64,000 bases of DNA from Lysobacter luteus. GTDB lineage: Bacteria; Pseudomonadota; Gammaproteobacteria; Xanthomonadales; Xanthomonadaceae. The DNA lies in the NCBI RefSeq assembly GCF_907164845.1, contig NZ_OU015430.1, positions 1,850,001 through 1,914,000 on the forward strand, given 5' to 3'. Positions 56,941-64,000 of the stretch are shown in pieces. Numbering within the stretch: the stretch's first letter is position 1; every line of letters starts with the position of its first letter. The notes under the pieces are model-generated. The model was not told the origin of the DNA, ran no database searches, and saw only the letters and a list, made by a program, of their open reading frames with translations. The position numbers and the translations under genes were made by a program.

Positions 56941-58113
56941 ATGCGCAAAGCCTGTTTTCCGACCGTGGCGATGGCCGCCCTGAGCCTGTGCTTGTCCAAC
57001 GCCCTTGCGGCGCCGCCGCCGGCCACGTCCGCTTACTCGCCCGACTGCGGCGAGCTGTGCGGAAAGATGCGCCAGGTGGTGCAGGACCTCACCCGCATCG
57101 ACACCCCTGGCGGCGTGCAGGAAACCTACAAGACGCGCATCGGCGGCATCGACCAGTGGATCAACATCCGCGGGCACGACCGCGACAATCCCGTGCTGCT
57201 TTTCGTCCACGGCGGACCGGCCTCGCCTGCGATGCCGACCGCATGGCAGTTCCAGCGCCCGCTGGAGGAGTACTTCACGGTCGTGCACTACGACCAGCGC
57301 GGCGCCGGCAAGACCTACCGCGAGAACGACCCCGAAGCGCTCGCCGACACCATCCGTATCGATAGCTATGTCGATGACGCGATCGAGATCGCCGACCACG
57401 TCCGCGAGCGGCTGGGCAAGGACAGGCTCGTGCTGGTCGGGCACAGCTGGGGCACCATCGTCGCGACCCGGGCCGCGCTGCGGCGCCCCGACCTGTTCCA
57501 CGCCTATGTCGGCATCGGCCAGGTCATCAACACCCGCCTCAACGAGCAGTTGAGTTTCGACTATGGGCTGCGTCGCGCACGCGAGGAGGGCAACGCCGAG
57601 GCGGTCTCGGAGATGGAGGCGATCGCCCCGTACCCCGGCGACCAGCCGATCACGCGCGAGCGCATCATCGTCGCGCGCAAGTGGCCGCAGCATTACGGCG
57701 GGATGACCGCCTACCGCGCGGAGTCGCCGTATTACCACCGCGGCCCCTGGCTGTCGCCGGACTACAGCGCCGCTGATGTCCGCGCGATCGACGACGGCAA
57801 CGGTTTCACCCTGTGGCGCGTGCTGCCGGAGTTCCTCGCGGTGGATTTCAGCGGCGTGGATACGTTCCCGATCCCGGTGGTGATGCTGATGGGACGGCAC
57901 GACTACACCACCCCGTCGGCGCCGACCGCGGCTTGGATCGATGCGGTCGAAGCCCCGTGCAAGGCCGGGGTCTGGTTCGAGCGGTCCGCGCACATGGTCC
58001 CGTGGGAGGAGCCCGGCAAGACCCTGGTCACCCTGCTCGAGACGGTCCACCCGATCGCCACCGGCGGCGGCTGTCCGGCGTCGATGCAACCGGACGGCCC
58101 GGCGCGTCGCTGA
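56941..58113 (+). CDS. Exported alpha/beta hydrolase, proline-iminopeptidase-like
   Basis: 390 residues with a signal peptide (about 1-23, ending NALA). Strong AAGGAGG ribosome site. Oxyanion motif HGGPASP (PIP family HGGPG), HYDQRGAGKT, nucleophile in LVGHSWGT, acid in MLMGRHDYTTP and His in ERSAHMVPWEE. Probably a periplasmic S33 peptidase or esterase; substrate unknown. Four Cys in the mature part suggest disulfides. Confidence 0.9.
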   Translation: MRKACFPTVAMAALSLCLSNALAAPPPATSAYSPDCGELCGKMRQVVQDLTRIDTPGGVQETYKTRIGGIDQWINIRGHDRDNPVLLFVHGGPASPAMPTAWQFQRPLEEYFTVVHYDQRGAGKTYRENDPEALADTIRIDSYVDDAIEIADHVRERLGKDRLVLVGHSWGTIVATRAALRRPDLFHAYVGIGQVINTRLNEQLSFDYGLRRAREEGNAEAVSEMEAIAPYPGDQPITRERIIVARKWPQHYGGMTAYRAESPYYHRGPWLSPDYSAADVRAIDDGNGFTLWRVLPEFLAVDFSGVDTFPIPVVMLMGRHDYTTPSAPTAAWIDAVEAPCKAGVWFERSAHMVPWEEPGKTLVTLLETVHPIATGGGCPASMQPDGPARR

Positions 58114-58116
58114 GGC

Positions 58117-59178
58117 CTACCAGGCGCGCCCGTACTGCGGCGGCGGCGTGATGTCGGCCCCGAGGGCTTGCGCCGCGCGCCGCGGGAAGTACGGGTCGCG
58201 CAGCAACTCGCGCGCCAGCAGCACCATGTCGGCCTCCTGGTCCGCAACGATCCGCTCGACCTGGGCCGGCTCGGTCAGCAGGCCCACCGCGCCGGTGGCG
58301 ATGCCCGCCTCACGCCGGATCCGGCAAGCGAACGGCACCTGGTAGCCGGGCTGCAGCGGGATCTTCGCGTTCGGCACGCTGCCACCACTGGACACGTCGA
58401 TGAGGTCGACGCCGCGCTCGCGCACGCGATCGGCCAAGGCGATGCTCTGCTCGATGTCCCAGCCGCCCTCGACCCAGTCGGTGGCGGAGATGCGCAGCCA
58501 CAGGGGCAGCCGCTCGGGCCAGTCCGACCGGACCGCATCGACGACCTCCAGCAGCAGCCGGATGCGCTGGTCGAAGCCACCGCCGTAGCGGTCGGTGCGG
58601 AGGTTGGACAACGGCGACAGGAACTCGTGCAACAGGTAGCCGTGGGCGGCGTGGATCTCGAGCATCTGGAAGCCGGCGTCGAGCGCGCGGCGGGTGGCGG
58701 CCGCGAAGTCCTCGATGACCTGTTCGATCCCGGCCGCGTCCAGCGCCTCGGGCACCGCGGAGCGTTCATCGAAGGCGACCGCCGAGGGCGCCACTGGCGT
58801 CCAGCCGCCGAGTTCGGGCCCGACCATGCCGCCGCCGCGCCATGGCGCATCGGTGCTGGCCTTGCGTCCGGCATGCGCCAGTTGCACCGCCGGTACTGCG
58901 CCCTGCTCGGCGATGAAGCGGTTGATGCGCGTCCAGGCGCTGGTTTGAGACTCGTTCCACAGTCCCGTGTCGGCCGGCGAGATGCGGCCTTCCGGCGACA
59001 CCGCCGTGGCCTCGGCGATGACCGTCGCGGCGCCCCCGACCGCGCGGCTGCCCAGATGGACCAGGTGCCAGTCGTCGGGCAGCCCGTCACGGGCCGAGTA
59101 CTGGCACATCGGCGAGACGGCGATGCGGTTGCGGAAGGTGATGTCGCGCTGGGTCAGGGGCTGGAACAGGCGGGGCAA
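58117..59178 (-). CDS. Old-yellow-enzyme NADH:flavin oxidoreductase (YqjM/XenA-like)
   Basis: 353-residue FMN ene-reductase. The TTG start at 59178 is supported by GGAGG 7 nt upstream and gives [20 protein letters not shown]; longer frames lack both. Catalytic and FMN motifs: [11 protein letters not shown] (Cys as in YqjM), [35 protein letters not shown]-terminal [12 protein letters not shown] and [11 protein letters not shown]. Faces the upstream hydrolase with 3 nt between stops. Confidence 0.93.
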   Translation of the reverse strand: MPRLFQPLTQRDITFRNRIAVSPMCQYSARDGLPDDWHLVHLGSRAVGGAATVIAEATAVSPEGRISPADTGLWNESQTSAWTRINRFIAEQGAVPAVQLAHAGRKASTDAPWRGGGMVGPELGGWTPVAPSAVAFDERSAVPEALDAAGIEQVIEDFAAATRRALDAGFQMLEIHAAHGYLLHEFLSPLSNLRTDRYGGGFDQRIRLLLEVVDAVRSDWPERLPLWLRISATDWVEGGWDIEQSIALADRVRERGVDLIDVSSGGSVPNAKIPLQPGYQVPFACRIRREAGIATGAVGLLTEPAQVERIVADQEADMVLLARELLRDPYFPRRAAQALGADITPPPQYGRAW

Positions 59179-59341
59179 GGTCGATCCTCCAAGTGCGAAG
59201 CCACGAGCATGCACCGGCGGCGGTCGCGGCGGCGTGTGGCGGACGGCACCGCGCGCCGGCCGGACGGCTCGGTACGGCCCGGGGCGGTCGGCTAGACTGT
59301 CCCGATTGACCGGCAGCCCGCCTGCCCGAGACAAGCACCGC

Positions 59342-60301
59342 ATGAACCCGAACTACCTCGACTTCGAACAGCCCATCGCCGACCTGGAAGCCAAGATCCA
59401 GGAGTTGCGCCACGCCAGCCACGGCTCGGCGGTGGACGCCGATGCCGAAGTCCACGCGCTGCGGGACAAGCTGCGCAAGCGGACCGCGCAGATCTTCCGC
59501 GACCTCTCGCCCTGGCAGGTGTCGCAGCTGGCGCGCCACCCGGCCCGGCCGCACACCAACGACTACATCCGGGTGATGTGCGACGAGTTCCAGGAACTGG
59601 CCGGCGACCGCGCCTACAGCGACGATGCCGCCATCGTCGGCGGGCTGGGCCGTATCGACGGCCGCAGCGTGGTGATCATCGGCCACGAGAAGGGCCGCGA
59701 CACCAAGAGCAAGATCCGCCGCAACTTCGGCATGCCGCGCCCGGAGGGCTACCGCAAGGCGCTGCGCCTCATGAAGCTTGCCGAGCGCTTCGACCTGCCG
59801 ATCCTGACCTTCATCGATACCCCCGGCGCCTACCCCGGTATCGGCGCGGAGGAGCGCGGCCAGTCCGAGGCGATCGCGCGCAACCTGCTGGAGATGGCCG
59901 AGCTGAAGGTGCCGATCATCTGCACCGTCATCGGCGAGGGTGGCTCCGGCGGCGCGCTGGCGATCGGCGTCGGCGACTGCACGGTGATGCTGCAATACAG
60001 CACGTACTCGGTGATCTCACCCGAAGGCTGCGCCTCGATCCTCTGGAAGGACGCCGGCAAGGCCAAGGACGCGGCCGAGCAGCTCGGCCTGACCGCCACG
60101 CGCCTGCACGGCCTGGGGCTGGTCGACAAGGTCGTGCGCGAGCCGACCGGCGGCGCCCACCGCAATCCGCGGCAGATCGCGACCCGACTGAAGACCGTGC
60201 TGATGAACGAGCTCGACACGCTCGAGGCCCTTTCCACCGCCGACCTGCTGCAGCGCCGTTACGAGCGCCTGCGCGGCTACGGCGCGTACGAGGCGGCATG
60301 A
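59342..60301 (+). CDS. accA: Acetyl-CoA carboxylase carboxyltransferase subunit alpha
   Basis: With AccD transfers carboxyl from biotin to acetyl-CoA. 319 residues (E. coli 319). [36 protein letters not shown] and [17 protein letters not shown] are intact. In the related Xylella order accA follows dnaE, as I recall; here almost 16 kb intervenes. Overlaps the next small gene by 4 nt. Confidence 0.98.
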   Translation: MNPNYLDFEQPIADLEAKIQELRHASHGSAVDADAEVHALRDKLRKRTAQIFRDLSPWQVSQLARHPARPHTNDYIRVMCDEFQELAGDRAYSDDAAIVGGLGRIDGRSVVIIGHEKGRDTKSKIRRNFGMPRPEGYRKALRLMKLAERFDLPILTFIDTPGAYPGIGAEERGQSEAIARNLLEMAELKVPIICTVIGEGGSGGALAIGVGDCTVMLQYSTYSVISPEGCASILWKDAGKAKDAAEQLGLTATRLHGLGLVDKVVREPTGGAHRNPRQIATRLKTVLMNELDTLEALSTADLLQRRYERLRGYGAYEAA

Positions 60302-60543
60302 TGTTCGGCCGCCGCGCTGCGAAGTACTGGGCGATCGTCGGCCTGCTGTTCGGGGTCGGCATCTGGTTCGCGCTGTCGGTCAACGTGCTGGTTGCGATGG
60401 GCTTTGCCGGGTTGTCGGCGGCCTGCCTTTTGGTGGCCGCCAGCTGCATGCTGGCGCCGCCGGTGGCGAACCACCGCGACGACGCGGCCGATCGCGATCC
60501 CGACGACGCGCCGGCCGGCCGCCGCCGCAACTGGCGCCCGTAG
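60298..60543 (+). CDS. Small two-helix membrane protein overlapping accA
   Basis: 81 residues from ATG 60298 (or 80 from the next ATG at 60301). Two hydrophobic segments ([18 protein letters not shown] and [18 protein letters not shown]), then a polar Asp/Arg tail. The 4-nt overlap with accA and typical codon use support a real gene. No family recognised. Confidence 0.6.
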   Translation: MMFGRRAAKYWAIVGLLFGVGIWFALSVNVLVAMGFAGLSAACLLVAASCMLAPPVANHRDDAADRDPDDAPAGRRRNWRP

Positions 60544-60571
60544 GCGGGCCAGACACCCCGGGCGCGCCGCC

Positions 60572-61885
60572 ATGGGCACCGCCCTGCCCCTTCCCGCTCT
60601 TCCCGACGCGCAGGTCTGCGTCGCATTGAGCGGTGGGCTCGATTCGACGGTCCTGCTGCATCGGCTCGCATCGGAGCCGGAGGTGCGTGTCCGCGGGCTG
60701 CGCGCGTGGCATGTCCACCACGGCCTGCACGCGCACGCCGATGCATGGGTCGGCCGGTGCGAGGCCGCCTGCGCGGCGCTCGGCGTACCGCTGACGGTCT
60801 CCCGCGTGACGGTGTCGCGCGAGGACGGACTCGGCATCGAGGGCGCGGCGCGGCGGGCGCGGCGGGCCGCCTTTGCCGAAGGGCTGGTCGCGGGCGAAGT
60901 CCTGGCCTTGGCCCATCATCGCGACGACCAGGCCGAAACCTTCCTGCTGCGTGCATTGCGGGCCTCGGGCCCCGATGGCCTGGCGGCGATGCCGGCGTGG
61001 CGCGACTTCGGGCGCGGCCATCTCTGGCGCCCGCTGCTGCAGCTGCCACGCGCATCCCTGCTGTCCTACGCGACTGCGCACGGGCTGGACTGGATCGAGG
61101 ATCCCTCCAACACCGACGAGGCGTTCGACCGCAACTTCCTGCGCCACCGGGTGATGCCGCTGCTGGCGTCACGCTGGCCCCACGCCGCGGCGGCGATGGC
61201 CCGCTCGGCCGACCTGTGTGGGGAGGCAGCCGTCCTGCTGGACGCGGGTGACACCGACGCACTACAGGCGTGCGGGCTGCCGGGACAACCGGCACTGCTG
61301 TCACGTGCCGCGCTGGTGCGCCTCCCACCCGAAAGGCGCGCGCGCGTACTCCGCCGCTGGATCGCCGGCCTCGGCCTGCCGCCGCTGCCCGCCGGCGGCG
61401 TCGCGCGGATCGAATCCGAACTGCTGCCCGCCCGCAGCGATGCCACGCCCCGCTACGCATGGGCGGGCGCCGCGGTCCACGCATGGCGCGACCTGCTGCA
61501 TGCCGCCCGACTGCAGCCCGGCCTGCCGCCGGACTGGCAGGCACGTTGGGACGGCCTTGCGCCGCTACCCCTGCACGGCGGCGGGACGTTGCAGCTGTGC
61601 CCGCTTGCGCCGTCGGCTGGCGCGGAGCGGGCCGCCTTCGATCCACCCGTCATCGTCCACGTCCGCCGCGGCGGCGAACGCATCACCTTGCCCGGCCGCG
61701 CGCACTCACATCTGCTCAAGCACGTCCTGCAGGATCGCGGCGTGCCGCCATGGGAACGGCCCCGGATGCCGCTGCTGTCGACCCCCAATGGCGAACTGCT
61801 GGCGGCAGGAGACCGCGTGCTGTCGGCGCGGATGCAGGCATGGTTGCAGGAGCGCAATGTCGCGCTTGCGTGGCACCCGGCGTAG
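60572..61885 (+). CDS. tilS: tRNA(Ile)-lysidine synthetase
   Basis: Modifies the wobble C of tRNA-Ile(CAU) to lysidine. 437 residues. PP-loop SGGLDSTVLLHRL near residue 20, then HVHHGLHAHADAW, ALAHHRDDQAETFLLRALR and the C-terminal domains ending in WLQERNVALAWHPA. Start at ATG 60572; 28 nt after the small membrane gene. Confidence 0.95.
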   Translation: MGTALPLPALPDAQVCVALSGGLDSTVLLHRLASEPEVRVRGLRAWHVHHGLHAHADAWVGRCEAACAALGVPLTVSRVTVSREDGLGIEGAARRARRAAFAEGLVAGEVLALAHHRDDQAETFLLRALRASGPDGLAAMPAWRDFGRGHLWRPLLQLPRASLLSYATAHGLDWIEDPSNTDEAFDRNFLRHRVMPLLASRWPHAAAAMARSADLCGEAAVLLDAGDTDALQACGLPGQPALLSRAALVRLPPERRARVLRRWIAGLGLPPLPAGGVARIESELLPARSDATPRYAWAGAAVHAWRDLLHAARLQPGLPPDWQARWDGLAPLPLHGGGTLQLCPLAPSAGAERAAFDPPVIVHVRRGGERITLPGRAHSHLLKHVLQDRGVPPWERPRMPLLSTPNGELLAAGDRVLSARMQAWLQERNVALAWHPA

Positions 61886-61972
61886 AACCCGGCCATCCAC
61901 GTCCGCATCCGGTTGTGCGCGTTGCCCTTGGGCCGCGTTGACCCGCCCCCGGTCGCCCTCCACACTTGCCGC

Positions 61973-62236
61973 ATGCCACGCAAAGCCGAACCCGAAGCCT
62001 CGCCCGTCGCCGATTTCGAGACCTCGCTCGACGCGCTCGAGCAACTGGTCGAGAAGATGGAGCACGGCGAGATGAGCCTGGAAGAGTCGCTCGCCGCCTA
62101 CGAACGCGGGGTCGGGCTGTACCGCCGCTGCCAGACCGCGCTTGAGCAGGCCGAACTGCGCGTGCGCCTGCTGAGCGATCCGCAGGATCCGGCCAGCGGG
62201 CAACCGTTCGACCCGCCCGCGTCGGCCGATGCCTGA
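61973..62236 (+). CDS. xseB: Exodeoxyribonuclease VII small subunit
   Basis: 87 residues. [40 protein letters not shown]: the standard XseB helical hairpin. Overlaps ispA by 8 nt, the usual xseB-ispA arrangement. Confidence 0.96.
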   Translation: MPRKAEPEASPVADFETSLDALEQLVEKMEHGEMSLEESLAAYERGVGLYRRCQTALEQAELRVRLLSDPQDPASGQPFDPPASADA

Positions 62237-63110
62237 GCCGCAACTGGCCGCGTGGCGCGTACGCACCGACGCCGCCCTCGACCGCGCCCTCCCCGCCGAC
62301 AATCGTGCCCCGCAACGCCTGCACGCGGCGATGCGGCACGCCGTGCTGTTGGGCGGCAAGCGCATGCGCCCCCTGCTGGTCCACGCCAGCGGTGCGCTGT
62401 TCAACGCCGACCCTGCGCTGCTGGACGCACCGGCGGTCGCGATCGAGCTGATCCATGCCTATTCGCTGGTGCACGACGACCTGCCGGCGATGGACGACGA
62501 CGACCTGCGGCGGGGCCAGCCGACCGTGCACGTCACCTTCGACGAGGCCACCGCGATCCTGGCTGGCGATGCGCTGCAGTCGCTGGCCTTCGCCGTGCTC
62601 GCCGATGCACCCGGCTCGCCCCCCATCCGGGTGGAGTTGCTGCGCACGCTCGCCAGCGCGGCGGGCGCGGCCGGCATGTGCGGGGGGCAGGCACTCGACC
62701 TGCACGCCACCGGCAACGGCCACGCGATGACGGTTGGCGACCTGGAACAACTGCACGCGCTCAAGACCGGGGCGCTGATCCGTGCAGCGGTCCGCATGGG
62801 CGCGCTGTGCGGCGATGCCGATGACGATGCGCTCGACGCGCTGGACCGCTACGCCGACGCGCTGGGGCTGGCCTTCCAGGTCCGCGACGACATCCTCGAT
62901 GTCGAGGGCGACAGCGCCACGCTCGGCAAGACCGCCGGCAAGGACGCGGCACAGGACAAGGCGACCTTCCCCGCCCTGCTGGGGATGACGGCTTCGCGCC
63001 AGCGCTTGGATGAGCTGTCCCGGGCGATGGACGCCGCGCTCGCGCCCTTCGGCGACCGTGCCGACGGGCTGCGTGCGCTCGGCCGGCTGGCGGTGGAACG
63101 GGATCGGTGA
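62229..63110 (+). CDS. ispA: Farnesyl diphosphate synthase
   Basis: Condenses DMAPP/IPP to FPP, the substrate of uppS. 293 residues. First Asp-rich motif [17 protein letters not shown], second [11 protein letters not shown], plus [10 protein letters not shown]. dxs, the frequent next gene, is absent here. Confidence 0.96.
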   Translation: MPEPQLAAWRVRTDAALDRALPADNRAPQRLHAAMRHAVLLGGKRMRPLLVHASGALFNADPALLDAPAVAIELIHAYSLVHDDLPAMDDDDLRRGQPTVHVTFDEATAILAGDALQSLAFAVLADAPGSPPIRVELLRTLASAAGAAGMCGGQALDLHATGNGHAMTVGDLEQLHALKTGALIRAAVRMGALCGDADDDALDALDRYADALGLAFQVRDDILDVEGDSATLGKTAGKDAAQDKATFPALLGMTASRQRLDELSRAMDAALAPFGDRADGLRALGRLAVERDR

Positions 63111-63115
63111 TGCGT

Positions 63116-63149
63116 GCGTGGGCCGGCCGCCTCGACGGCCGACCCACGG
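63116..63149. terminator. Hairpin between ispA and the convergent DUF4870 gene
   Basis: 13 pairs with one mismatch (CGTGGG.CGGCCG and its complement) around a 6-nt loop. No T-run, so the terminator call is moderate. Confidence 0.45.
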
Positions 63150-63158
63150 TTGCGAGGT

Positions 63159-63629
63159 CTACTTGATCAGCCGCAGCGTCAGCGGATAGCGATAGGCAAC
63201 GCCTTCGTTGGCCTTGACCGCCGCGAGGATGGTCAATACCAGCCACGCGATGCCGACGATCACCCAGGCCGGGATCGCGATGATCAGGCCGATGCCGAGC
63301 GTGACGATCGACAGCAGCACCAGCGCGAGGCAGATGATCGCGACGGTGATGTTGAAGTTGAGCGCTTCCTTACCCTGGTCGTTGACGAACGGCATGGTGT
63401 CCTTCTTGACCAGCCAGATGACCAGCGGGCCAATAAAGGTGCCCCAGCCGCCGGCGGCGGAGGTCAGCAGGCCGCCGACCAGCGCGGACAGGTGGGCGAA
63501 CATCGCCCACTGGCGCTCCTCGGCCGAGATGCCGCTGGCCGCCACGGACTCATCGGCAGGAGGCGGGTCGAACGGCGGCGGCGTGCCGCGCGGGTCGCTT
63601 TCGTACGGGTCGTTCTCGCTGGTGTTCAC
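63159..63629 (-). CDS. DUF4870 membrane protein
   Basis: 156 residues. The GTG start at 63629 follows AAGG and avoids a longer frame without a ribosome site. Pro/Asp-rich N-terminus, then DUF4870: WAMFAHLSALVGGLLTSAAG, FVNDQGKEALNFNITVAI, and three to four hydrophobic segments ending in ANEGVAYRYPLTLRLIK. Function unknown. Confidence 0.9.
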   Translation of the reverse strand: MNTSENDPYESDPRGTPPPFDPPPADESVAASGISAEERQWAMFAHLSALVGGLLTSAAGGWGTFIGPLVIWLVKKDTMPFVNDQGKEALNFNITVAIICLALVLLSIVTLGIGLIIAIPAWVIVGIAWLVLTILAAVKANEGVAYRYPLTLRLIK

Positions 63630-63705
63630 GTGCCTTGTCTCCCTGGAGGACCGGACCCCGACTGTCGCGCCGCAGGGGTGAGCGGTCAACCGCCGTCGGT
63701 CACGG

Positions 63706-64000
63706 TCAGCCTTCGCCGGCGACCGTCATCCGTCCGACCAGGATCGAGCCGGTGCGCACGTGCGAGCGCGGATCGACGTCGCTGCCGACCGCCTCGATCG
63801 CCTGGTACATGGCACGCAGGTTGCCGGCGATGGTGATGCCGTCGACCGCGTACTGCGGCTTGCCATCCTCGATCCAGAACCCGGCCGCGCCGCGCGAATA
63901 GTCGCCGGTGATGGTGTTGACGCCCTGTCCCATCAGCTCGGTCACCAACAGGCCGCGCCCCATGCCGGCCAGCATCGCGTCCAGGTCGCCGGCGTTGGCC
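63706..64000 (-). CDS. pmbA: Metalloprotease PmbA (TldE), C-terminal part
   Basis: The last 97 or so codons of a gene that runs off the right edge. TELMGQGVNTITGDYSRGAA, GFWIEDGKPQYAVDGITIAG and the ending SDVDPRSHVRTGSILVGRMT are characteristic of the TldD/PmbA family. TldD-TldE proteases mature peptides such as microcin B17 and CcdA; this is the E-type subunit. Confidence 0.9.
   Translation of the reverse strand, partial: ANAGDLDAMLAGMGRGLLVTELMGQGVNTITGDYSRGAAGFWIEDGKPQYAVDGITIAGNLRAMYQAIEAVGSDVDPRSHVRTGSILVGRMTVAGEG

Overview
The window is about 64 kb of GC-rich (roughly two-thirds G+C by eye), almost fully coding bacterial DNA. The protein sequences and gene order point to the Xanthomonadaceae/Lysobacteraceae (Luteimonas/Lysobacter type). 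Evidence includes a map-glnD-dapD-(ArsC-like)-dapE-asnB block, a bamA-lpxD join with no skp between them, a large Oar-like TonB receptor, Csu-type fimbriae and REP repeats that begin with GTAG. The genus is inferred from impression, not from a search.

Layout. (1) 1-9.6 kb, mostly minus strand: asnB, cut by the left edge and preceded by a textbook attenuation leader with an Asn-rich peptide; a plus-strand M28 peptidase; then the map-glnD-dapD-yffB-dapE operon. (2) 9.6-15.6 kb: a chaperone-usher Csu/spore-coat-U fimbrial operon behind a near-perfect sigma-54 promoter. (3) 15.6-34.7 kb: rpsB-tsf, an inserted TonB receptor, pyrH, a CDF metal exporter, then frr-uppS-cdsA-dxr-rseP-bamA-lpxD-fabZ-lpxA-lpxB-rnhB. 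This covers translation, undecaprenyl and phospholipid precursors, isoprenoids, outer-membrane assembly and lipid A. (4) 34.6-39.9 kb: a lipoprotein, a ToxR/CadC-like membrane regulator with TPRs, and three tandem divergent proteins with a DUF1232 (YkvA) core. (5) 40.0-43.5 kb: dnaE. (6) 43.5-46.9 kb: a lower-GC accessory patch (a protein with a possible trypsin-co-occurring domain and a lipoprotein), then YkvA, DUF421, DUF1801 and a small outer-membrane barrel. (7) 47-51.6 kb: OmdA-like protein, photolyase, DUF378, fasciclin, a MerR regulator with a B12-binding domain, and TspO. This gene set is typical of B12-MerR (LitR/CarH) light responses. (8) 52-58.1 kb: RND efflux pair, GFA-family protein, proline-iminopeptidase-like hydrolase. 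(9) 58.1-64 kb: old-yellow-enzyme reductase, then accA, a small membrane protein, tilS, xseB, ispA, DUF4870 and the C-terminal end of pmbA.

The conserved rpsB-to-accA/tilS housekeeping backbone is therefore interrupted by accessory modules at several joints: map|rpsB, tsf|pyrH, pyrH|frr, rnhB|dnaE and dnaE|accA. The best candidates for undescribed biology are the Asn-peptide attenuator of asnB, the sigma-54-driven fimbrial operon with a truncated pilin satellite, the light-response-like MerR module with altered B12-site residues, and the tandem DUF1232-core family. No tRNA, rRNA, CRISPR array or intact insertion sequence was seen.
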